This document shows, piece by piece, positions 6,709-11,591 of a stretch of DNA of 11,591 nucleotides (within the stretch, counting starts at the first letter, position 1; each line of letters begins with the position of its first letter). Source of the DNA: an uncultured Acetobacteraceae bacterium (GTDB taxonomy: Bacteria > Pseudomonadota > Alphaproteobacteria > Acetobacterales > Acetobacteraceae). A program made the position numbers and the translations under genes. The notes under the pieces are model-generated. The model was not told the DNA's origin. It saw nothing but the letters and a program-made list of their open reading frames with translations, and did no database searches. The stretch lies in contig CAIMEK010000006.1 in NCBI GenBank assembly GCA_903839965.1, positions 1 to 11,591 of the forward strand, written 5' to 3'.

Positions 6709-7326
6709 ATGGCGGAACCAGCGGAAAAGAGTGGCGGCGCGGCAGCTTCCGAGAAGCCGCCGGTGGTGGTGAAGAAGTATGCCAACCGGCGCCTGTACAA
6801 CACCGAGAGTTCCACTTACATCACACTCGACAGCCTGGCCGCGATGGTGCGCCAGGGCCGCGATTTCGTCGTTTACGACGCCAAGAGCGGCGATGACATT
6901 ACCCGCAGCGTGCTGACCCAGATCATCGTCGAGGAGGAGAGCAAGGGCCGCAACCTGTTGCCCACCGGGTTCCTGCGCCAGCTCATCGGCTTCTATGGCG
7001 ACTCCATGCAGGCCGTGGTGCCGCGCTACCTGGAACAGGCGCTGAGCACCTTCTCCCACCAGCAGGAGCAGATCCGCTCGACCGTGAAGCAGACCATGGG
7101 CAACTTCTTCCCGTTCGGCATGGAGGAGGTGAGCCGGCAGAACATGGCGATGATGGAGCGCGCCATGAACCTGTTCTCGCCGTTCTACAAACCCGCCGAC
7201 GGCTCCGAGCCGCGCCCGGCAGCCAATGTGCACGAGCAACTGGCCGCGCTGCGCGACGAGGTGGACAGCCTGCGCCGCCAGTTGGCCGAGGCGCAGGCCG
7301 CCGCCGCCAAGACGACCGGCACATAG
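6709..7326 (+). CDS. phaR: PhaR, polyhydroxyalkanoate synthesis repressor
   Basis: A protein of 205 residues with the two family domains. The N-terminal DNA-binding/PHB-accumulation domain covers about residues 20-82, with VVKKYANRRLYNTESSTYIT (20-39) as its unmistakable signature, and a second PHB_acc region begins near 86 (GFLRQLIGFYGDSMQ). The C-terminus ends in a coiled coil (174-200). In Paracoccus and Ralstonia, PhaR represses phasin and pha genes, and binding of the repressor to nascent PHA granules relieves this; its own gene is also repressed. GGGGA precedes the ATG at 6709. It is divergent from the PHA operon, which fits control of both sides from 6561-6708. The first 17 residues are a low-complexity extension. 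Confidence 0.95.
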   Translation: MAEPAEKSGGAAASEKPPVVVKKYANRRLYNTESSTYITLDSLAAMVRQGRDFVVYDAKSGDDITRSVLTQIIVEEESKGRNLLPTGFLRQLIGFYGDSMQAVVPRYLEQALSTFSHQQEQIRSTVKQTMGNFFPFGMEEVSRQNMAMMERAMNLFSPFYKPADGSEPRPAANVHEQLAALRDEVDSLRRQLAEAQAAAAKTTGT

Positions 7327-7539
7327 ACCGGGGCCAGCGGGGGGCCCTACAAGCAACCAGACCGGTTACAACAGGAACCTCAATAAATACTTTCGTATAC
7401 CCAACGTTGAACGGCCGGCCTCGACCAAGAACTTCGAGGGATGAAACTAAATAGTAGCATTCGCGCGAGGAGAGAACTTTTAATCCCACTTATGGGCTGG
7501 CCTGTGGCATTTGCTTGGCCTGTAGGAGGGATCTCGAGC
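7327..7539 (+). promoter_or_regulatory. AT-richer leader between phaR and the XRE regulator
   Basis: This stretch of 213 bp is the most AT-rich part of the window (especially 7380-7395 and 7440-7490) and very probably holds the promoter of the downstream regulator. I could not assign a convincing -35/-10 pair; TTGAAC at 7407-7412 is a possible -35. The 8-mer TGGCCTGT occurs twice, at 7498-7505 and 7516-7523, 18 bp apart, close to two helical turns, and just before the start codon, where an autorepressor might bind. A weak GGGCC/GGCCC hairpin follows the phaR stop without a T-run. Confidence 0.4.
7524..7530 (+). promoter_or_regulatory. Strong ribosome binding site that fixes the XRE gene start
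   Basis: AGGAGGG lies 9 nt before the ATG at 7540. An earlier in-frame ATG at 7441 has GAGGG directly abutting it with no spacing and would add 33 residues encoded by AT-rich DNA unlike the gene body, so 7540 is preferred. Confidence 0.8.
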
Positions 7540-8025
7540 ATGCCAGATACCAGCGACCACTTCGGCGCGTCCGGGCTGGAACCGGCTCGGCCGGCTGTTG
7601 CCAAGTCCGCGCCTGCCAGTACCCCGGCGGTCGACGATCCCCGACCCAGTCCGCGCGCCAATGCCGCCGACCACCATGTCGGCGCGCGCATTCGCGAGCG
7701 GCGCGTCATGCTGGGGCTGTCGCAGCAGCAGCTCGCGCAGATGATCGGCGTCACCTACCAGCAGGCGCACAAATACGAGCGTGGCCTGAACCGTATCTCG
7801 GCCGGGCGCCTGTACGAGATTGCCCAGGTACTGCGGGTGCCGGTGTCTTGGTTCTTCGACGGGCTGTCGGCCAGCGACCATCCGGCGGAAATGAGCCCGC
7901 GACAGCGGATGTGTCTCGAACTCGCCCGCAATTTCGCGGCGATCGACAACGAGAAGCATCAGGAAGCGCTCAGCCAGATGGCGCGGGCGCTGGCCTCGCA
8001 GGCGCAGGCCGAACGCCAGAGCTGA
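7540..8025 (+). CDS. XRE-family HTH transcriptional regulator (PhrR/PraR-like)
   Basis: A protein of 161 residues. Residues 1-45 are Ala/Pro-rich and likely disordered. Residues 47-107 form a Cro/C1-type helix-turn-helix domain: VGARIRERRVMLGLSQQQLA (47-66) leads into the recognition region (MIGVTYQQAHKYERGLNRIS) and then LYEIAQVLRVPVSWFFDGL. The C-terminal 50 residues are helical (ELARNFAAIDNEKHQEALSQ). This pattern, particularly TYQQAHKYERG and VPVSWFFDGL, is shared by a widespread alphaproteobacterial group that includes the rhizobial regulators PhrR and PraR, which act in stress, quorum sensing or symbiosis; the targets here are unknown. It stands alone, between its own leader and a strong terminator, and is on the same strand as phaR, 213 bp away. 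Confidence 0.9.
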   Translation: MPDTSDHFGASGLEPARPAVAKSAPASTPAVDDPRPSPRANAADHHVGARIRERRVMLGLSQQQLAQMIGVTYQQAHKYERGLNRISAGRLYEIAQVLRVPVSWFFDGLSASDHPAEMSPRQRMCLELARNFAAIDNEKHQEALSQMARALASQAQAERQS

Positions 8026-8112
8026 CCCGGCCCGTTCGGGCTGCGCCGGCCATTATCGAGAGAGACCCTGCCGACGCCCGGATCGTCCGCCTTCGCCTTC
8101 GTGGTCATGCTG

Positions 8113-8148
8113 ACCGCGCAGTCCTCAGGACTGCGCGGTTCGTTTTAT
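8113..8148 (+). terminator. Strong intrinsic terminator after the XRE regulator
   Basis: A perfect 12-bp stem (ACCGCGCAGTCC, loop TCA, GGACTGCGCGGT; 8113-8139) is followed by TCGTTTTAT. The long GC-rich stem, three-base loop and T-rich tail make this the clearest Rho-independent terminator in the window. It lies 87 bp past the regulator's stop codon, so the message would have a 3' untranslated region of roughly 120 nt. Confidence 0.92.
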
Positions 8149-8276
8149 GCAGAAGCTGGTGGCTTACCTGGTTCATGGCGGGACGCCGCACGGACTGTCC
8201 TGGGGAGAAGGCAACGGGTCGGGTCCGGCCAACCGGAAATAGCAAGCGCAGGATCACCGCACGCGTCGATGAGGCT

Positions 8277-8306
8277 TTGCCATCGTGCCCGCCGCCGCCC
8301 TAATCT
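8277..8306 (+). promoter_or_regulatory. Candidate promoter of the TRAP substrate-binding gene
   Basis: TTGCCA (8277-8282) matches the -35 consensus at five of six places and is followed, after 18 bp, by TAATCT (8301-8306), a three-of-six match to the -10. Transcription would start near 8313, about 25 nt before the ATG. The position after a strong terminator favours an independent promoter here. Confidence 0.45.
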
Positions 8307-8337
8307 CCGCCCCGACGACACCCCGGGAGGCACGAAT

Positions 8338-9348
8338 ATGCACGACCATTGCCGTATCGATCGGCGCACAGCCCTCACCCTTGGCGCCGCCGCGGCGCTC
8401 GTCGGCACGCGCCCGGCATGGGCCCAGCAGAAGACGGTACTGAAATACGGCAACGACCACCCGACCGGCTACCCGACCGTCGCCTCCGTCGAAATGATGG
8501 GCAAGAAACTCGAAGCGGCCACCAACGGCCGCCTGAGCGTGCAGGCGTTTCCCTCCGGGCAGCTCGGCGGGCCGAAGGAGTCGATCGAGCAGCTGCAGAT
8601 CGGCGCGTTGCAAATGTACGCGGCCGGCGTCGGCTGGATGGGCTCCGTCGTCAACGACGTGAACGTCTTCAACCTGCCGTTCCTGTTCCGCAACACCACG
8701 CACATGCAGAAGGTCATCGACGGTGCGATCGGCAAGGAAATCCTCGACAAGATCAGCGACCATCCCACCGCCAACCTGGTCGGCCTGTGCTGGCTCGATG
8801 CCGGCGCCCGCAGCTTCTACGACACCAAGAAGCCGATCCACACCGTCGCCGACCTGAAGGCGCTGAAGTTCCGCGTGCAGGGCAATCCGATGTTCATCGA
8901 GATGATGACCGCGCTCGGCAGCAACGGCGTTCCGATGGGCTACGACCAGGTGTTCGCAGCCCTGCAGACCGGCGTGGTGGACGGCGCGGAAAACAACGCC
9001 CCCAGCTACGTGTTCGACAATCATTACCAGGCGGCGAAATACTACACCCTCACCGAACACCTGATCATCCCCGACGTGCTGGTGGCCTCGCGCAAGAGCT
9101 TCAACAACCTCTCCAAGGACGACCAGGCGCTGCTGGTGAAGTCCTCGCGCGACGTGCAGATGGACAACCGCCGGCTTTGGAACGAGTACGAAAAGGCCGC
9201 GATGGACAAGGCCCGGGCCGCCGGCGTGCAGATCATCGACGTGACGGAGGCCGACAAGAAGGCCTTCCAGGACGCGGTGAAGCCGGTGTGGGACAAGTAC
9301 GGCGCGCAGTTCGCCGAGCTGATCAAGCGCATCCAGGCAGTTACCTGA
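8338..9348 (+). CDS. TRAP transporter substrate-binding protein (DctP family)
   Basis: A periplasmic binding protein of 336 residues, the normal length. The signal peptide carries a twin-arginine (DRRTALTLGAAAAL, 8-21) and ends at the likely cleavage site AWA|QQ (after residue 29), so Tat export is plausible. The mature protein shows DctP hallmarks: LKYGNDHPTGYP (35-46), FPSGQLGGPKE (71-81), NVFNLPFLFRN (109-119), DLKALKFRVQ with the conserved ligand-carboxylate arginine (Arg179), and GVVDGAENN (212-220). It delivers a ligand, usually an organic acid, to DctQ/DctM membrane subunits, but neither is in the window. GGGAGG precedes the start at 8338. It has its own candidate promoter and a 3' hairpin, so it seems to be a single-gene unit. 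The ligand cannot be read from the sequence. Confidence 0.93.
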   Translation: MHDHCRIDRRTALTLGAAAALVGTRPAWAQQKTVLKYGNDHPTGYPTVASVEMMGKKLEAATNGRLSVQAFPSGQLGGPKESIEQLQIGALQMYAAGVGWMGSVVNDVNVFNLPFLFRNTTHMQKVIDGAIGKEILDKISDHPTANLVGLCWLDAGARSFYDTKKPIHTVADLKALKFRVQGNPMFIEMMTALGSNGVPMGYDQVFAALQTGVVDGAENNAPSYVFDNHYQAAKYYTLTEHLIIPDVLVASRKSFNNLSKDDQALLVKSSRDVQMDNRRLWNEYEKAAMDKARAAGVQIIDVTEADKKAFQDAVKPVWDKYGAQFAELIKRIQAVT

Positions 9349-9363
9349 CCCCTGTCGGACCTG

Positions 9364-9388
9364 CGGCGGCGGGGTAGCCCCGCCGCCG
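9364..9388 (+). terminator. GC-rich hairpin after the TRAP gene
   Basis: A perfect 11-bp inverted repeat (CGGCGGCGGGG, loop TAG, CCCCGCCGCCG) begins 16 bp after the TRAP stop codon. It lacks a T-run, so it may work as a Rho-assisted terminator or protect the 3' end from exonucleases. Because it is symmetrical it could act on either strand. Confidence 0.6.
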
Positions 9389-9448
9389 GCGACCGAAGGC
9401 GCGCCAATGCTTGCGCGTGAGGGTGACGGCTCGTCATGTTTCGCCCGC

Positions 9449-9960
9449 AACACCCGCCGCTACACCAGCGAGATCGGCATCATCATCGGGCCGCAGCAGG
9501 ACATTCCCGCGCCGGACGTCAACACCGACGCCCGCATCATGGCCTGGATGATGGACACCTACTCGATGAACACCGGCGCCACGGCAACGGGGGTGGTCAC
9601 CGGCAAGCCGATCCACCTGGGCGGCTCGCCCGGGCGCGTGCAGGCCACCGGGCGCGGCGTGTTCGTCACCGGCCGCGAGGCGATGCGACGGCTGAACATG
9701 CCGGTCGAGGGCGCGCGGGTCGCCATTCAGGGATTCGGCAACGTGGGAGTGACGGCAGCCGAACTGTTCGCCGGCGCCGGCGCCAAAGTGGTCGCGGTGC
9801 AGGACAGCACCGGCTCCGTGTGGAACGCCCGCGGCCTGAACGTCGACCGGCTGACCGCGCATAAGCGCGAGCGGGGCACGTGGCCGGCTTGCCCGATGCC
9901 GAACTGCTCGATGGCGAGGCGTTCTGGGATGTCGGCTGCGACGTGCTCATCCCCTCGGCG
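9449..9960 (+). pseudogene. Decayed internal fragment of glutamate dehydrogenase
   Basis: About 170 residues of a Glu/Leu/Phe/Val-type dehydrogenase without its ends. The first frame starts at TRRYTSEIGIIIGP, continues through PAPDVNTDARIMAWMMDTYS (including the catalytic Asp of PAPDVNT) and the Rossmann motif IQGFGNVG, to about 9870. The reading then has to move to another frame at 9880, where VAGLPDAELLDGEAFWDVGC and DVLIPSA continue the same family. Loss of one G from the GGGG run at 9873-9876 would explain the shift. About the first 110 residues, with the glutamate-binding and catalytic lysines, and the last third are missing, so no active enzyme is possible. An ATG at 9407 opens the first frame but the residues before 9449 do not match the family. 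It ends just before the convergent decarboxylase gene. Confidence 0.88.
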
Positions 9961-9969
9961 CGCGGGGCG

Positions 9970-11325
9970 CTACCGGCCGACCTGCGCGATCCGCGCGCCG
10001 ACGTTGATGTTCTGCGACTCCAGCCCCGGCTTCTGGCCGTGCAGGTCGAACTCGAGTTTGACCTGCGGCCCGAAGATCAGGCAGTGCGTCGAGCCGCCGA
10101 AGTGGAACATGCCAAGCTGCTCGCCCTTTTTGACGTGTTGCCCGGCCCGCACGGTGGTCTCGCAGGTCGAGACCTCGGCCATGCCGACCGCCAGGAAGCA
10201 CATCAGCCCGATCGCCGGATTGTCGGCCTGGATGAAGATCGCGGCGCGGGTCGCGACATCGGTGATGTAGCTTTGCGATTCGTTCGGTCCGGCAGGGTCG
10301 TACCCCATCGCCGAGGCTTCCGAATAGTACGAGCCGTCGATCACGTAGGACTTCACGATCGTCCCGCTCACCGGGCTGCGCCAGCGATGGTAGCTCAGCG
10401 CGCTCAGGAAGGCCTGGTAGAGCGTTCCGCCCACGAACCGCTCCGCGAGGTCGTCGCGGGCGAGCATGTGCATGAGGGAATACGGCTGGGACTTGATCCA
10501 GAACCGTTCCCGCCGCTGCAGGCCGTGCGCCACCCGATAGGGCGCCGATTCGCAGGCGTTGGCGATGACCGCATCATCGTCCGGGGAAGCGATCGGGCGC
10601 TGGCCGGGGCGGAATTCCCGGGTGAAAAAATCGTCCCACGAGGTGAACCCGTGCGCGGGCTTGCCTGGGTCGCAGATGAATTCGCGGTCGAAACCCGGCA
10701 TCGCCTTCCTGGCGTCGCTGCCGAACCATCCCTTGTGCGGGTCCGTCCCCAGCACGGAACAGGAGGCCGGCGAGCGCAGAAAGGCGGCCCATTCGTTGAG
10801 GACCTTCTTGAGCTGCGCGTTCACCTTGTCGTTCAGGAAAGCCACGAACCCGCTGCGCGTTCCCATCGGCCAGTCCAGGATCGCATTGATCGGAAAGCCC
10901 ACCAGCCCGGTGGTGTTGTAGTCGGGCGCCGTGGTCATCACGGCGTTGATGAGCTGCAGCATGTGCAGGTAGTCCTTCACCTGCGGCTCGCCCGTGGGGG
11001 TCTTGTTGAACGTCGGCCGCTTCGGCAGCTCGTCGAACATCTGGCTGAACAGCATGAAGATCTCGGGGTCGCCCTCGATCAGCTCCTGGAACTCGAGAAT
11101 GACCGGGTGCAACGGCGCCGGCGTCGCCGCGACGGTGCGGATATACCGACGCATCCAGCCATTCAGGAAGGCCTGGTCCGAAGGCAGCCATTGCCCGACC
11201 CGGTACGGCGCCGCCGCCAGGGCCGCCCGCGCATTGCCGCCCGGGGCAGCCTCCGCCACACCCGCAAACGGCAACAGCGCGGCCGTGCCGAGGAAGCCCC
11301 TGCGCGACGTTGAATGCTGAATCAT
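9970..11325 (-). CDS. Tat-exported PsiD/phosphatidylserine decarboxylase-like protein
   Basis: A protein of 451 residues. Residues 1-27 are a twin-arginine signal (TSRRGFLGTAALLPFAGVAEA, in two parts SRRGFLG and a hydrophobic stretch ending AEA). Residues 45-195 resemble the N-terminal PSDC domain found in PsiD-type decarboxylases. Residues 225-451 resemble the pyruvoyl-dependent PS decarboxylase domain: SWDDFFTREFRPGQRPI (229-245), SYHRWRSPVSG (311-321), and FHFGGST (407-413), where self-cleavage between Gly411 and Ser412 would form the pyruvoyl group. PsiD relatives decarboxylate soluble substrates such as L-tryptophan rather than phospholipid. An arginine (316) stands where classical enzymes have the second His of YHRxH. 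GGGAGG precedes the ATG at 11325. It follows pheA by 44 bp on the same strand. Substrate and activity are unproven. Confidence 0.87.
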   Translation of the reverse strand: MIQHSTSRRGFLGTAALLPFAGVAEAAPGGNARAALAAAPYRVGQWLPSDQAFLNGWMRRYIRTVAATPAPLHPVILEFQELIEGDPEIFMLFSQMFDELPKRPTFNKTPTGEPQVKDYLHMLQLINAVMTTAPDYNTTGLVGFPINAILDWPMGTRSGFVAFLNDKVNAQLKKVLNEWAAFLRSPASCSVLGTDPHKGWFGSDARKAMPGFDREFICDPGKPAHGFTSWDDFFTREFRPGQRPIASPDDDAVIANACESAPYRVAHGLQRRERFWIKSQPYSLMHMLARDDLAERFVGGTLYQAFLSALSYHRWRSPVSGTIVKSYVIDGSYYSEASAMGYDPAGPNESQSYITDVATRAAIFIQADNPAIGLMCFLAVGMAEVSTCETTVRAGQHVKKGEQLGMFHFGGSTHCLIFGPQVKLEFDLHGQKPGLESQNINVGARIAQVGR

Positions 11326-11369
11326 GCTGCCTCCCTGTGGGTTTTTCGGGCCCGCCGCGGCATGGTCGG

Positions 11370-11591
11370 CTAGTCGTCGCCGCCCGCCTGCTGCGCGCGG
11401 AAGGGCGAGGCCGGATAGACGCCGAGGATACGGGTCTCGCGGGAAAAGAACGACAACTCCTCCAGCGCCCGGCGCAGCGGCGGCTGCTCCGGATGGCCCT
11501 CGACGTCGCACAGGAACTGCGTCGCGGTGAACTGGCCGGCGAGCATGTAGCTCTCCAGCTTGGTCATGTTGACGCCGTTGGTGGCGAAGCC
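11370..11591 (-). CDS. pheA: Prephenate dehydratase, C-terminal part (partial)
   Basis: The last 73 residues of a gene that enters from the right edge. GFATNGVNMTKLESYM, FTATQFLCDVEGHP and the run EELSFFSRETRILGVYPASP are the regulatory ACT domain of prephenate dehydratase, which converts prephenate to phenylpyruvate for phenylalanine synthesis. The ACT domain senses phenylalanine; its ESRP motif appears here as ESYM. The catalytic domain is outside the window. The stop is TAG at 11372-11370, and the PsiD-like gene starts 44 bp further on the same strand, so the two may be co-transcribed. Confidence 0.93.
   Translation of the reverse strand, partial: GFATNGVNMTKLESYMLAGQFTATQFLCDVEGHPEQPPLRRALEELSFFSRETRILGVYPASPFRAQQAGGDD

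Larger units (their letters stand above)
8026..8337. other. Intergenic region of 312 bp between the XRE and TRAP genes
   Basis: No coding sequence is credible here. An open plus-strand frame begins at 8101 and continues into the TRAP gene, but its N-terminal part overlaps the terminator and lacks a ribosome site. The region holds a small GCCCG-TT-CGGGC hairpin just after the XRE stop, the strong terminator at 8113-8148, about 130 bp without visible structure, and a candidate promoter at 8277-8306. Confidence 0.6.

Noticed and set aside
7441..7539. Upstream start for the XRE regulator adding 33 residues
   Set aside because: The added segment is AT-rich and unlike the gene body, its ribosome site has no spacing, and the ATG at 7540 has an excellent AGGAGGG.
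8101..8337. N-terminal extension of the TRAP protein by 79 residues
   Set aside because: It would run through the terminator stem and would bury the signal peptide; the ATG at 8338 with GGGAGG gives a normal export signal.
9407..10270. A complete 287-residue dehydrogenase gene
   Set aside because: Family similarity in this frame stops near 9870 and resumes in another frame. The rest of the frame is antisense to the decarboxylase gene.
9880..11313. Plus-strand open frame of 477 codons across the PsiD-like gene
   Set aside because: Only its first 27 codons are meaningful, as the frameshifted tail of the glutamate dehydrogenase relic. The rest is antisense to the decarboxylase.
11324..11530. 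Small plus-strand open frame of 68 codons near the right edge
   Set aside because: It lies antisense to the pheA ACT domain and the pheA/decarboxylase spacer, and is Arg/Pro-rich noise.

Overview
The window is GC-rich (most third codon positions are G or C) and reads as chromosomal DNA of an alphaproteobacterium, probably Rhodospirillales/Acetobacteraceae. The basis is a GapR (DUF2312) nucleoid protein, a PhaR-type polyhydroxyalkanoate (PHA) regulator and a PhrR/PraR-like XRE regulator, all typical of Alphaproteobacteria, plus the general flavour of the proteins. No tRNA, rRNA, CRISPR array, insertion sequence or phage gene was seen.

Layout. (1) Positions 2-103 hold the end of an unidentified plus-strand gene that converges on, and overlaps by 17 bp, a minus-strand group: MFS transporter (3232-1757), aminoglycoside-phosphotransferase-like small-molecule kinase (1690-950) and a divergent pyrroline-5-carboxylate-reductase-like protein (878-87). 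gapR (3655-3356) lies just upstream of them. (2) Positions 3744-7326 form a PHA locus. The regulator phaR (6709-7326, plus) is divergent from a minus-strand operon of a small coiled-coil PhaE-like protein (6560-6189), a short class III-like PHA synthase/alpha-beta hydrolase (6349-5048) and the thiolase phaA (4949-3777). The operon ends in a hairpin at 3744-3765. The PhaE-like and PhaC-like genes overlap by 161 bp in different frames, which is the most unusual coding arrangement here. (3) Positions 7327-8148 hold an XRE-family regulator behind an AT-richer leader and followed by a textbook terminator. (4) Positions 8277-9388 hold a TRAP-transporter substrate-binding protein with its own candidate promoter and a 3' hairpin, and no membrane subunits nearby. 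(5) Positions 9449-9960 are a decayed internal fragment of glutamate dehydrogenase, with both ends missing and one frameshift. (6) Positions 11591-9970, minus, hold the end of prephenate dehydratase (pheA) followed by a two-domain PsiD/phosphatidylserine-decarboxylase-like protein with a twin-arginine signal peptide.

How the parts work together. The PHA genes make a coherent unit: PhaA condenses two acetyl-CoA to acetoacetyl-CoA, the PhaC-like protein probably polymerises hydroxyacyl-CoA with help from the PhaE-like partner, and PhaR probably senses the polymer and represses from the shared 148-bp promoter region. No acetoacetyl-CoA reductase (phaB) or phasin is in the window. The pheA/PsiD-like pair suggests, as inference only, a link to aromatic amino acids or amines, with the decarboxylase exported to the periplasm. 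The remaining genes look like independent units. Very long open frames antisense to the real genes (for example on the plus strand across 1784-5654 and 9880-11313) are by-products of the high GC content.
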